Below, piece after piece: positions 1 to 11,763 of a stretch of 37,892 nucleotides of DNA (positions within the stretch are counted from its first letter, which is position 1; each line of letters begins with the position of its first letter). This stretch comes from Smittium mucronatum (taxonomy: Eukaryota; Kickxellomycota; Harpellomycetes; Harpellales; Legeriomycetaceae). The notes beneath the pieces are model-generated. The model saw only the letters and a program-made list of their open reading frames with translations. It did not search any database and was not told where the DNA came from. The stretch lies in contig LSSL01000087.1 of assembly GCA_001953115.1 (NCBI GenBank), positions 39,196 to 77,087 on the forward strand. Direction: 5' to 3'. Made by a program: the position numbers and the translations under genes.

Positions 1-990
1 TTGCTTTATAATAATTATTAAGGAATATTTAATTCTTTTAAAAAATAATGGATTGAACTGAACTGTAAATACCTTGATACCGATAATAAATGTGTATCAA
101 AAAGTCAGAAAAGTAAATGAACTTTTTGGGGAAAATAAAAAATAGATTCTTATACCTAGAAGAATTTTAATAAAGCTTAATGGTTATTTGTTGCCAAATC
201 ATCCAAGCTTCCGATTTAAATAAGATTGAAAATTCTATTGGAAAAGTTAATATACAGATATAATCTTAAATTTCCTGAAAAAAACAAATCATCGGCTTAA
301 ATTTGAATCAGAACAATCTAATTTAGATAAATTAATTATATTTGTGATCTTAAAAAACAATATTTTTTGAATTTAATAATCGGATAAATCATAATGAAAA
401 TATTGGTTATTATAAACCAATATCTTTTTTTTATTGAAAAAAAATTAGTGGATTATTAATATATCCCTTTTCTAATTATCTTACAAAGATAAAGATTCAG
501 CAAAAAATCGTTCTGTGTTTATTTTTTTTATAGAAATTATTATTTTTATTTGAGTATAATGAAAATCTCATAGTAATTCTTATTCAAATTGCCCAAATCG
601 GTATAAAATAATTTAATTGGATTCTTATAATTCTATCTAAATATAAATTGGATAAATGAAACTAATAATGGCTGATTCACTTTAAGTGCTTGGATCATTG
701 AATGGAGATAGATAAAATTCAGAAATTTAATGATGTTGACATTTATATATAAGGGTGGAATATCTAATGTGAATTATCAATATTATTTTGTTTTTTTGAC
801 AAATTTAATCCATTTTTATTCTAATATTAATATTTTTTTACCAATTCTAAACTTTCTGGGGCGTTTTTTAAAACTCATATAAATTTTCGAAATAAATTGG
901 GAATAATTCCGATTTTACCGCTGGGTTTTCACCGAATTACACACTCTAAATATAGATTCATTAATAAAAAAAATCAAATTTTTATCTATC
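1..990. other. Gene-free AT-rich stretch
   Basis: I see no coding region, RNA gene or long repeat here. Stops are dense in all frames, and the longest open runs are about 45 codons with no family resemblance. Confidence 0.6.
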
Positions 991-1110
991 AGGTATAGAT
1001 GTTTTAGTGATATAATTGCAGCCTTACAAGCGGCAGACGCAGGATTGGTTCCCAGTCTACGCATTGACTCCCCTTCTCTCTCCTCACCACAATTTAATCA
1101 ATTCCCTTGA
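991..1110 (+). other. GC-rich island with a weak tRNA-Val-like fold (possible tRNA relic or SINE head)
   Basis: This is a local island of about 50% G+C in 18% G+C DNA. Positions 1018-1022 and 1030-1034 can form an anticodon-like stem (GCAGC/GCGGC, one A-G mismatch) around the loop CTTACAA, which would put UAC (Val) in the anticodon position. An A-box-like segment lies near 1003-1016 and a partial B-box (GGTTCCC) near 1048. The T-arm does not fold in the normal register and the acceptor arms pair poorly, so it is not a functional tRNA as read. A CT-rich stretch follows at 1067-1090. It could be a decayed tRNA gene, the head of a tRNA-derived SINE, or an unrelated sequence. Confidence 0.25.
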
Positions 1111-2985
1111 GGAATGAATCAGCTAGAGACGAGTTGAATTATAATTTTTTTTTTATGAATTTTTGTTAAATTTATAATAAAGTTCCCTATTAAAAAGAAA
1201 AAAAGCCCAACTATCTGAATTCGCCTTGCAGTGAAATTTTTGGTCTTTGCTTCCAATTATAAGAATATTGTGGGAAAAATAGAAATTTTTGGACCCGAAT
1301 AAGAACATTAATAGAAAGTAAATAGGGCTCGAATTTTTAATGAGCAATTAAGATTTCAAATAATGTTGTAAATAAAAATATTTATATTTGAAAAACGTGG
1401 AAAAAGGGGTCTAAAACGGATAGAGAGAATCCACACTTTACTAATATTCGTTTAATAATATTTTTTTACTATTAAGTTTCATGTTCATCTGCTGTTACAT
1501 CTTAGAGTATATATAAAATAAAACTAACCTGACTTAAAATATGAAATTCAATGGAGAGATTAATAATCAAGTAGTAATAATTTAATTTATTAACAAAATG
1601 ATGAAAAATAAAAATCAGTCCCACCCAGGGCTGAAATTGGGGGATGATTCCAGTTAGTAACCACTATATCGATCTTAAATCTATAGAAAATAGAAATTAA
1701 AATGCGGAAACAAAATAAAAATAAGAACGTAAAAATGCGAATGAATAAATAAGCAAAATTTTAGTGTAGTAGAAATTCTCGCATTTTTGATATTTATCTG
1801 AAAAAAACGACAAACCTTAATATTCAAACAAATTTTTTTACTAAAATACAAGTACATTTATAAATATTTCAACATTCTCTTCCATTTTAAAAACAGTTTT
1901 TATAAAGGCAACTACAAGTAATCGCGAAATTTTGAAACACACAAAAATAAAAATAAAAATTATGCATTACCTATTAACTTTTAATAAATAATATTATCAT
2001 TTATATGGCAATTTTAAAGCTATTTTTTATTTACGAGGAATAAAATACAAGCTAAATTCAGCAAATAGAAAATTTAAAACGAAATATTTCCCATTTATTT
2101 TAAAATAGTATAATTTAATTTATTTTTTTTGTCTTTGAATTATTTTTAAAATTTTTGTGAATAAATAAAAAAAACGAAAAAGGTGATGTTTACTATAGTA
2201 AATAAATATATTCTGATAATAATCAAACAAGATTCGGGTAAAGATTCAAAATTATTCAAAATGAATGGAATTTCTGAAAATATTTTAAGGATATTTTTAT
2301 AAGCTCGGATAAATTTTGGAAAGTAGGTGATATTTCTTCAGGGTATGGATTAAAAAAATGGTATATTAAAAAGTTTAGAATTTTTTTCTAAAAATAAAAA
2401 GACAAGAAAAGGGTGGATGGGTAAATATAGAAAAAAAAAACATATCTAAAAGTGCTACTATGTAAGAAATTTTTTTATTAATAATTCGATACCCCAAAAA
2501 AAAAGTATATGTTGAAAGCAGCGAAATTTCTCTCTCAAAAAATGAGGGATAGTTTGAGTGTTTCAAGCATCGAAAGTTAATACATGGTAAAAGATTTACC
2601 TAGAAGTCTATGAGTAATTATAAAATATCCTCAACAGAGTCCCACGAAAAAAATAAAAAATTAAAGTATTATCTCCTCAATGGTATGATTTTTCTTAAAA
2701 GTTTTTTATCTTTTCAAAGGAAATAATGTTGATTTTTAATAGGGCAAAAAATGAATTAGAAAATGGACAGTATTAAACTCGCTGAAGAATTTAACTGTTC
2801 CATAAATGACTAAGATTCTGGTTTAATGATTTTATGGAATTCGAGAATAACTAGTTACATTATTTTAATATAGACACATATTCTAGTCGAGAAGGATCAT
2901 TGTCTTAAGAAATTTCATTAATATTAGAGCTAAATTGGAAAAAATCAAAATCTTATAATTTTTTTAATTACAATCGGTATCAGAG
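1111..2985. other. Gene-free AT-rich stretch
   Basis: No supported gene. The open frames on the minus strand at 1153-1347 and 2375-2566 are 63-64 codons long, rich in Phe, Lys and Asn, and of a length expected by chance at this composition. Confidence 0.6.
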
Positions 2986-3318
2986 CATATTATCCAATTT
3001 CTATATCCAATTCTCATTTGATCAAATGAATTTTCACCCAATTTAAATTTCATCTAGGCTCCATTTCATCCAACTTTATTTGCTTCAAAATTAATAAGAG
3101 AAAAGTTTTAGGTTTTTTGGTTTAAAATTTTTCAATTATATTTTCCAAATCTTATAATTAATCGAAGTTCAAAAATAGTAAAAACAAACGCAGTATCCCC
3201 CCCCCCCCTCAAATTGGAAGTTATAAATTTTGGTGAAATTTAAATTTGATAAAATGTAAACTGAGTGAAATTCCACTTGATGAAGTAGAATTGGATGAGC
3301 TATAATAGGATAAAATTT
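2986..3318 (+). mobile_element. Foldback/MITE-like element, copy A
   Basis: This noncoding repeat of about 330 bp has a second copy in opposite orientation at 20166-20480. The two align along their whole length, for example CCAATTCTCATTT near 3007 and CTTGATGAAGTAGAATTGG near 3277. The ends of each copy are imperfect inverted repeats of about 95 bp built from short units resembling TTTCAYCCAATTT. No coding frame is conserved. These are features of a non-autonomous DNA element (MITE or foldback). A C12 tract at 3197-3208 sits where copy B has T-rich sequence, so it arose inside this copy. I see no clear target-site duplication. Confidence 0.75.
3197..3208. repeat. Poly-C tract (C12)
   Basis: A run of 12 C in about 18% G+C DNA, inside MITE copy A and absent from copy B. 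Confidence 0.95.
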
Positions 3319-4296
3319 CGCGTAACCGTTCTCTAAATTTAAACACGTTATATTAAAAAAATATTTTAAAATCTTAAATTTGGAGTAAGATATGAAATTT
3401 AATATTAAACTGGTCTTGGAAAAAATAAAAACATCTGAAACAATATAAATGTTATATGGGTCCTGGAATTTTGGAGTAATTTTATGAATCTATAAGTGAT
3501 AAATACTTCAATTTAATTAAATAGATATCATCAAATATGAAAATAAATATTTTAAAACTTGGTTCCAATCTAGCCTACCCCTGATTTAACAATTGAAAAA
3601 GTTGAAAAAAATCTCAGTATTTAGTATGGTTCAGAGTATGGATATATAGAAAATTATCTATAAGGATTATAAGAAGAACTAAATATTTTAAAAGTAGAAA
3701 ATAAGGAGAACATGATATTTAATAATAAAGTGAGTACTTTTTAATGGTAATTTATGGATTTTATCTTCAGATGGATTATTTTTTTAGAATTTTTTGATAA
3801 TAGTAAGTTTGTATACAGATTAATGTATTTAAAAATGAGAAAAATCCATTAATACTTACCAAAAAGCAATCAAATAAAAAAAAACAAAACAAAATATTAA
3901 ACTTAATCAGTTATGAAAAATGAAGGTATATAATATTTTTATTTTCTTCATAATAATACTACATGAAAAAACTACTTGTCATTTTACTATAAATTGTTCC
4001 TTAAAATTGAGGAAAATATTTGAGCATTTCTTATTTTACAGAAGAAACTAAAATTTCACAAATTTATGCAACATGACTCAAAATTTTGCGAATTTTTACA
4101 ATATTAATCTTTTTGCACATTTTTTTATATCGAAAAATAATTAGTTATAAAAATTATTCATTTTTGCATAATTAATAATATAATATTTTAGTGGTGATTA
4201 TCCTATTAAAATCATGTTATTTACACATCTATGATAGAGCCTATACGATTTTTTGAGGTTTCTTATTTTTATCGAGAAATTTTCAGATTTATATCT
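3319..4296. other. Gene-free AT-rich stretch
   Basis: Nothing recognisable here. If the copia relic that follows was once full length, its reverse transcriptase part should lie in this stretch, but I could not identify any reverse transcriptase motif. Confidence 0.5.
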
Positions 4297-4667
4297 ATTC
4301 AAGAGAAATAATTAAAAGAATATATCGGAATTTAATAAGCTGCACTTAGTGCCATAAAAAGTGCTTATTAAACTTTTAAAACCATATTTTTGTCCTCTTA
4401 GTTAAAATATTATTCCAGAATTTTGGTTTTTTACTGCCAAAAATAGTTTAGTTAGCTATTTAAATTTTTTTATATAGAATTTTATTTATAGAAAACATTA
4501 GCGAGAAATATGTTGATAACAAAGATAAAATGCATATAGGGCATATAAAAGATTGATATCCCCAGCACTAATATATCCCTATCAATACATTGGCTGATTT
4601 ATTCAGTAAACCTAAGTTACACCTATCATCCGATACATTCCACTATATTCTGCATCAATTGGGATAG
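4297..4667 (+). pseudogene. Ty1/copia retrotransposon polyprotein relic (C-terminal RNase H end)
   Basis: The C-terminal end of a copia Pol is recognisable. Reading from 4572 the frame gives YIPINTLADLFSKPK, matching the family's conserved 'YxPT...lADlfTKpl' tail. It then gives FHYILHQLG and a TAG at 4665-4667, which fits the usual 'f..ll..LG' end. Upstream in the same frame, KMHIGHIKD near 4530 resembles the 'rtKHIdi..HfiRe' motif. In another frame, SEFNKL followed by KVLIKLL (from about 4325) resembles 'tEAEYxALsxAxkEalWLxxLL'. The spacing of about 200 nt between these blocks fits a copia RNase H. The reading needs at least one frameshift and contains in-frame TGA and TAA stops, so the gene is dead. 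A purine-rich ATAGGGGG at 4707-4714 could be the old polypurine tract. I found no LTRs or target-site duplication. Confidence 0.6.
4331..4372. repeat. Inverted repeat, 10-bp arms
   Basis: TTTAATAAGC (4331-4340) and GCTTATTAAA (4363-4372) are perfect reverse complements 22 nt apart. They overlap the copia relic and may be incidental. Confidence 0.6.
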
Positions 4668-6416
4668 TTTAATAACGGTTATGCAACATTGAAGAATTAT
4701 AAATTTATAGGGGGTCGATATAATCAATTTAAATTCCAATATTATTGGTAAATATGCACTTGATCTGACCAAAGAAGTTATCTTAAAATAAAATTCAGTG
4801 ATAAAAAAAAACTGACCAAAGAAAAAAGAATAGTTATTTCGCGTAAAAATCGTATTTTTTTTCTTTTTTATTAAAGCAAGTAAAAAACTCTACAAAAACG
4901 GAACAATTTTATTTAAAATGGCATAATTATGAAATTTTTTTTGGAAAAGCGCGAGAAATTTATCTTCGTCCCCTATTTTAGGGTATTTAATGTTGATTCA
5001 GTTCTGTAGAGAAAGTCTCGAAAGTTTTGTTATAGAATTTACATTGAATACTAAAATACAAAAGTATAAAATTTATTTTATATTTGAAAAAATCCTGTTA
5101 TAAATTTAAATATATTGTATTAATAAGAATTACTTTTTTAATATTTATACTTTATTGATACTTTGCTTTGAAAGGCTAATAAAAATATTGATAGCCTTTA
5201 TTGAAGTTTATGGAATTTTGATGGAATGGATTTATTTAGTTTGTGATATTTAAAAAAATGAGCCGTAATACATTTAAAAGATTTAATAAAGGAATTTTTT
5301 TTTATAACTCTATATTTTATTTGAGCCAAGTCTTAATGTATTTATATTAAAACAGAGATTAAAACATAGTTTTATAAAAATAAATAGGTAAATTTTTTTT
5401 GACAAGATTGATACTTATTCTTTTATTTATATATTTTAGTTCATTTTTCTTTATGAATTAGAATATTCTAAAGATGATTTTAATAACCTAAGCAGAATAT
5501 ACTGGACGAATCGTTTTAGATTATTAATTTTTTTATTTTTTGGGATATTTTTTTTTAAATATCTTTCGAATAACCGGATTTCATATATATGTAACATTTA
5601 CAAAGATTTGAAAATTTTAAAAATATAATTGAGTTGTTTAAATTTCAAATTGTAGTTTGAAAGAATCAATTTAATCCTTTATCAGAATAAATTAAGCCTT
5701 TTACTAACGATTTTTTTTTTTTCAAATAAAAATCGAACCCTTTGAAAAAAGAAATAGGATTTTTAAGTTTTAAAAATTGGATCTTTTTCGCTGAAAACTT
5801 TATGAATAAGTCGAAATTTAACATTTTATTCAATTGAAATTAAGGATTTATTTCTATTTTTATAAGACCAAACGCCAATTATACATATTATATTAGAATA
5901 TTATGTACTAAAAAATAATAAAATAACGAGATTAATTTTTTTATCAAAATATAAGTGGAAATTTTATCTATTAAAATAATTTGATAATTATAATTAGGAG
6001 GGTAAGTAGAATCAAAAAAACTTTTTTCTTGTAAAAAATTAATCATTTCGATTTTTTGAACTATTTTTTAGAGCTTTGTAATACTAAAAAACAAATATGT
6101 GCCCGATAAATTCGTATTCACGTAAAAATCAACTGGTTGAAAAATCCCTCCTTTACTGCAACAATTCTTAATTTATACTGAATTCTGTGATAAATCACTA
6201 TTCATTTAAAACGATTTAGTAATTTTTTCAAAAATTCAGAGTTTGGAGAGCGAGATGTTTAATTTAGATTTTTCAAACTTTAGACTCTCATTTTTAATAT
6301 ATTCAATTTATTTTGAAGATCAATCAAATAAATTTGACTAAAACCCAATTTGAAATTTAAAATGCACTATTGAATTTTCAAATGTTTCGTATAGGGTTTT
6401 AAACGCTATATATTAT

Positions 6417-6493
6417 ATGCGGTTGCGATCACCGCATGACTGTTATTTTTCTTCATGGATTTAATCTCTAATTGATCGCAAAGTTTTTTTTTT
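6417..6493 (+). ncRNA. Candidate structured RNA: hairpin with loop-complementary heptamer and T10 run
   Basis: ATGCGGT (6417-6423) and ACCGCAT (6431-6437) form a perfect 7-bp stem. Its whole 7-nt loop, TGCGATC (6424-6430), is the exact reverse complement of GATCGCA at 6474-6480, allowing an H-type pseudoknot. A T10 run at 6484-6493 follows, which would stop RNA polymerase III. The pairing segments are far richer in G+C than their surroundings. There is no homology to a named RNA and no clear A or B box. The element is inferred only from complementarity. Confidence 0.3.
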
Positions 6494-6908
6494 GGTGCTT
6501 AATATTTGGTAAAAATAACTCATATATCTAAATTAAGTGATCTATTGCCGAATAATGTAGTAAATGCATTAAAATTCAACAGTTTTTTTTTTGTTATTTT
6601 AATTTTAATAAAAATATAATATATATTTTTTATTAGTACCTAAATGATTAAGATTCAAAATTCTTTTAATATTTGTTTTAAAATAATATCTTGTTCAATA
6701 TATACCAAAAATAAATCAATAACTGTTAAATATACATTTTTTAAAACTCTGTCAAATTCTTCAATAAAATTCAGATTAGTAAAATATCTAAAATATTATT
6801 GATCATGCTGTCAATTTTTAAAATGAAGGTAAATTTTGGCCATTTCGGATTTAAAGTATGTCAAAGGAATTGAACATCGGTAATTTTTGTAGCAGTGAAT
6901 GAAATGAA

Positions 6909-6950
6909 TAGGGAAAAAATGTGTCTAATTATCTTTACATTATTTCCCTA
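6909..6950. repeat. Hairpin with 14-bp arms (13 pairs)
   Basis: Positions 6909-6922 (TAGGGAAAAAATGT) pair with 6937-6950 (ACATTATTTCCCTA) at 13 of 14 positions, around a 14-nt loop. No flanking gene explains it. It could be a small foldback fragment. Confidence 0.65.
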
Positions 6951-8289
6951 GATTAGCGTTTATATCTACAACTGGTTGATAAATTCTAAATAATATATAT
7001 ATTTTCAGTTCATATTCTAAATTGACACGATTTAATCTAGAAATATTTGTAATAAAAAATTAGATAGAAGATTAAATAAAATTAAAAACTCATTCATCTC
7101 GTATTTAAACAAAAATTTACAAAAATTATCCTCTAGATTTTCCGAAAGTGGGAAAATTTCGAGTTATTAATTTTTTTTTAATTTTTAGTTTAAAAAATCT
7201 AAAAAAAGTTATATTCTCACCAAAAATAACTTAAAACGCAAATAGAAAGATATTATAATCAAAAAAATAATTAACTCTTAAAATAATGCGATAAATTTTA
7301 AATTTTAAATTATTTTATCATTATTTCAATCTTATTAACATGATAAATTATAACGAAGTATAAAAAATTAGATTCTATAGCCAGGAGAAATAAAAACGGC
7401 TTTTGGGGTCTATAAAATAAATAAATCGCAGTAATTAATTCCATAAAAACGAGGTTTAATCTCTTCAACATCTCTTAAACATTTAAAATATGATACATGA
7501 TACTTTATTATTATTTTTCTGAAAAAATGCTTACTATTAGTATAATTATTAAGTAAATTAAAATAAAAACTCAGAAATTCTATATTTTTTTCACTAGCTC
7601 ATATTTTATTTTATTTATTGTAATTGATTAATTTTTTAAATTATTAAAAAAAAACTTACATTAAAAACACTTTGGGATACTCCTTGATGAGTATTCGGTT
7701 TTTGGGAATCTTATTGATCTTCCCGCTTTTATTTTGTACTTTTATAACGTCAAATTTGGATATTGTCAATTCTTATATGAGTAAAAAAATGGGTATGCAT
7801 TTTAACACCTTCCAACTTTCAAAAAGTTTTTTCAAAATATAATAATCTCATCAGCTTATTAATTTAATCCTATAAAATATAAATAAGTTTTCTTAAAAGC
7901 ATATATATATATTAAAATTTCAATACTGCTTCTAATTAATGTCTTTTTTTTTAAAGGAGTTTATTTATAATATTAAAATTCTAGAAAAATTAGTTAACTT
8001 CTTAGTTCAAATTTTTTTCTCGAGAATAAATTTAATATATTAAAAAGGGGTGTCCTGAAATTCTCATTTAATGAAATAAACGAGATAAAAGCTTTAGAAT
8101 TTTTAAGTTTAATTATTTAATTATATTTGGCTTTTTCAAACTAAGACCTGCGCAAGTATAAACATTCCTGAAGAAATTTAACTATATGGGTTGGAATTTT
8201 TTAAATATAAGATTTTTTCCTTTTTCCGGTTTTTATACTCGATTTACAAGGTTATATCAAAAATTTTCGACAGTTTTTTTCTAATGGGA

Positions 8290-8304
8290 GGGGGGGGGGT
8301 GGGG
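8290..8304. repeat. Poly-G tract (G10, then T, then G4)
   Basis: G10 at 8290-8299, preceded by GGGA and followed by TGGGG, in DNA of about 18% G+C. It has the composition needed for a G-quadruplex on the plus strand. Confidence 0.95.
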
Positions 8305-8583
8305 ATGCAGATACATGGTATTATAGACCTTTTTTTTGAAATATTGTTAATTTTATTTTTCTATTGTTTTTTCCAAGTTTCGAAAAATCCATTCTTTATT
8401 AGCTTTTTATTATTATTTTCAAGTAAATTCGTAGCTTTCATAAGCTGAAGCTTCAAAAAACTTCAATATATTCCACTATTTATCGAAAAATATAGCCATC
8501 TTATTATTTTCATCATATTTTTAGATAAATGAAACCAAAATTGTATTCTTTTCATCTTTGAATGAATTTTTTTATATTATATG

Positions 8584-8646
8584 GGATCCGAGGGGCTGAA
8601 TACGATTTAATCCCCTCTATTTCATCAAAAAAATCGGTGCTGATCC
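8584..8646. repeat. Nested inverted repeats (structured segment)
   Basis: The outer arms GGATC (8584-8588) and GATCC (8642-8646) enclose GAGGGG (8590-8595) and CCCCTC (8612-8617). Both are perfect and GC-rich against an AT background. CCGA (8588-8591) could instead pair with TCGG (8634-8637). No gene or known RNA family is recognised. Confidence 0.4.
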
Positions 8647-11492
8647 ATAACTTTTTTTAAAGTTTCCAATACACAGATGAAATATTAGGTATAATCTTTG
8701 ATCATCAAATATATCCAAAAAGTTATAAATTTTTGTCTTATTATTGATATCTTAGTTATGGTAACCGAATATTTTCCTTCTGAAAATTTAGAAAAATGCA
8801 AATACATATTTTTATCAACAGATAAAATTTTCAGATCTATATTAGATTTAAAAGTTCTCTTATATTAAATATTCGAACGAAAAATAAGCAAAATGGGGCT
8901 CATTACTTCTTTCGATTGATTTTATTGTTTCAAAATATTAATTAATTAATCTAAATTAGAGTTTTGATTTAACTTTTTCTTGATTTTTTTAAATCTTAAA
9001 ATGTTTTAAATATTTTATATTTTCGTTGACCTGAATTTTTTTTTTAAATGTTTTCTTTATAACTCCATAATCGATAATTTTTTTTACTGAACTCTAATAT
9101 CTAATCCACAAATCTTATGATTATATCTAAGAATTTATTATAATGATAATTTTATGAAAATATCATTCTCTTACAATAATAAAATCCTGAAGTTTTCGAC
9201 TACTATGGAAGGAGAAAACTTTCAAGTTTTACAGTAAAAAAATGCGAATATGTGGTTCTTTTTAAATTTTTTGGAGTATTTCGATTTCATAAAGCATGAG
9301 TAATTTGAAAACTTTCCTTCATCATAAATATCCCATTTTAAACCAGGGTAAATTTTCTTTTAGGATACCCCATCTTCAATTGTTTTTATTTATGTAATAA
9401 GTGGGAAATAGCATTTTTTTTAAACTCGTTAAACATAGTGTTTATATACCGAGGTGAAAATCAATCTTAAGTTAATTCTGTTCGTTATTAATTCTGTAAA
9501 AATATTAATTATTTCGGATTCAGAAAATATTATTAACAGATTATTTTGGTGATTGAAATTTTTTTTATGTATTTTTAATCCAAAATAGCTGAATTTCTAT
9601 ACTATTCCTATATTGATTTAGATTAAAATTTTTCATTGCTATTGTAATTATTTGACTGATGTTTTACTAATTTTATTGTTTATTAAGCGCTTTGAAATAT
9701 TTTAAAAATTTAACAGAAATTTAAAAACTCATTTTATAAAGTATTAAAACCATTAAAATAAATTTTTAATACTCTCAGCTATTTTTGGATAGTAAAATAA
9801 AAATTCCTCCATTTGCTTTTGTATTATACATTATATTTGTTCAAAAGATTTTTTACCAAAGATTAAAAATTTAATCTATCCAACTGTTAAAATTACAAAA
9901 TAGTTAAATAAAAATTTTATCAAAAAAATAATGTTTTTTTCTTGCATTATATTGAAATTAAGGACTTTTTTTTCACTTGTTTTAAATCGATAATATTTAT
10001 TATAACCAGTAAAAAAATATTTTACAGCTGCTTAATTTAACGATCATAAAAAAAAGATCGCCAATAATAAGTTTTAATATCACATAATGTAAATATATAT
10101 GTTGAATAATAAATAAAATACTTAATTAGCTGCATGCTGTTATGAAAAAAGACTATTAATTATTAAAAAAACCGAACAAAAAAATAATTTATTAGTTATG
10201 ATATTTAATTGATGTTAAATTAAATTGGACTGGATAATTTGCTCACTTTTTTTTTATTTTTGAGATAAAAAAAATAAAAAATACAAAAATAGCCGAATTG
10301 AAATTATAAGTGATTTAGAATTAAATTTATCAGTATAAGCAGAGAATTTTTAACCAGAAGAAAAAAGTTTAGTGAAAAAATTCAATAAGTTATTCACTTC
10401 CAAAAAAATAAAGATATTAGTTTCGAATTCCAAATTTTAAGATATAACACGAATAAAAGCTAGATTTAACTTTATTAAAAATTATGTGGGAATATAATTT
10501 CCACATTTTTCATATTGTTAAAAAATGAAATATAAATATAAAAGAAAAAACCCATAAAAATTTTTCTAAAGCAGAAATTAACCATCATGTACACTTGTAC
10601 GATAACAGCAAGAGTGTGGTAGGGAAAATTTCAATTAAGAACAATTTTTTTAAAAAAATATGTAAGATTATTATAAAAAAGGTAAGCACTGCAACACAAA
10701 AAAACATATATTATATATTTAATGATAATAAATAATAAACAATAAATAATTTTAAGTTCCTGTAGATAGAATATAGCTACAAATGAGGTGATTTTATTTG
10801 AAAAAAGGATAGTTGATTCATATATTATGTAAAAATCACCCAAACCAAACTAATTCTAGGAAAATAAAAATTAATAATCACTATTAAGTAAATGAAAATT
10901 TATCCGACATAAAATAATTTCGAAAAAGCATAAAAACTGCAAATATCTTATCTTTATTATGCTTTTATGAAGATTAAATAATGAATTTTAGATAATTACT
11001 GTAAAATTTATTAGAATTATAATTAATTTTCCACTACGAAAATGATTTTTTAAGGCTTTTATAAGCAAAAATTACACCTTCTAAAAAACCTCTGATCTTT
11101 TTGTGTTTATAAAGGTATTATTTTCTTATCTTCACCTTTATGCGAAAATTTTTTAAGATTTCACAAATTAAGTAATTTTTATCAAGCTGGAAAACTTTAA
11201 AAATGATATATATGCAATGAAAGTATGAACATAAATAACGAACTGAAATAAATATGTTTTTTGTTTTAAGCAAAAAAAAACCGTTTTTATCTGAAAATAA
11301 GTTTAAAAAATTATAAATAAATATAAGAGGAGTTTTTTAGAAGTTAACAAAGAAGTTAAATATTTTGAATTACCTTTGAATGATAGGTTTTTTCAAGTAA
11401 GTTGTTTTATTTCTTGACTTCAAAAGCTTATAAATTCAGTATTCAAACATTTAAGTCAACTTAAATACATTTTAGAAACCATTTTTTTTATA

Positions 11493-11763
11493 GAGGCAAT
11501 TAAAAAAATATTATAATTAATTAATGTGATTTCAAATCTGTGAAAAAAAGCTAGTTTGGTTTGAGAAATATATAATAAGACAGCTTATAGTACAAAAAGT
11601 CGTGACACATTTTTATTTTTATTATTCATTGGATCAAACTATAATGCGAAATAAAATCTCACTTTGTCACTATTTTGCACGAAAAAAAAAGATGCCACTA
11701 TTATGGGGTTAAAGTTTTGATACGTCATATTTGAAATTCATCTGAATTTTTTTTTAAAAAATG
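11493..11763 (+). repeat. Left inverted arm of the 11.5-13.0 kb element
   Basis: This arm aligns with the reverse complement of 12747-13035. The strongest part is about 11550-11700. The outer part (11493-11530) aligns less well, so its true start is uncertain. Confidence 0.65.

Larger units (their letters stand above)
4730..11492. other. Large gene-free AT-rich stretch
   Basis: I found no gene in this 6.8 kb. Open frames at 8191-8448 (+, 85 codons) and 10631-10843 (-, 70 codons) are low-complexity, Phe/Ile/Leu-rich and of chance length. The structure candidates at 6417-6493, 6909-6950 and 8584-8646 are listed separately. Confidence 0.55.

Noticed and set aside
7680..7720. TTGATGAG near 7685 as a hammerhead ribozyme core.
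   Set aside because: The conserved CUGAUGA and GAAA partner and the flanking stems are absent.
8191..8448. 85-codon plus-strand frame spanning a poly-G tract.
   Set aside because: Four consecutive Gly come from the G homopolymer and the rest is Phe/Ile/Leu-rich. There is no motif and the length is near chance.
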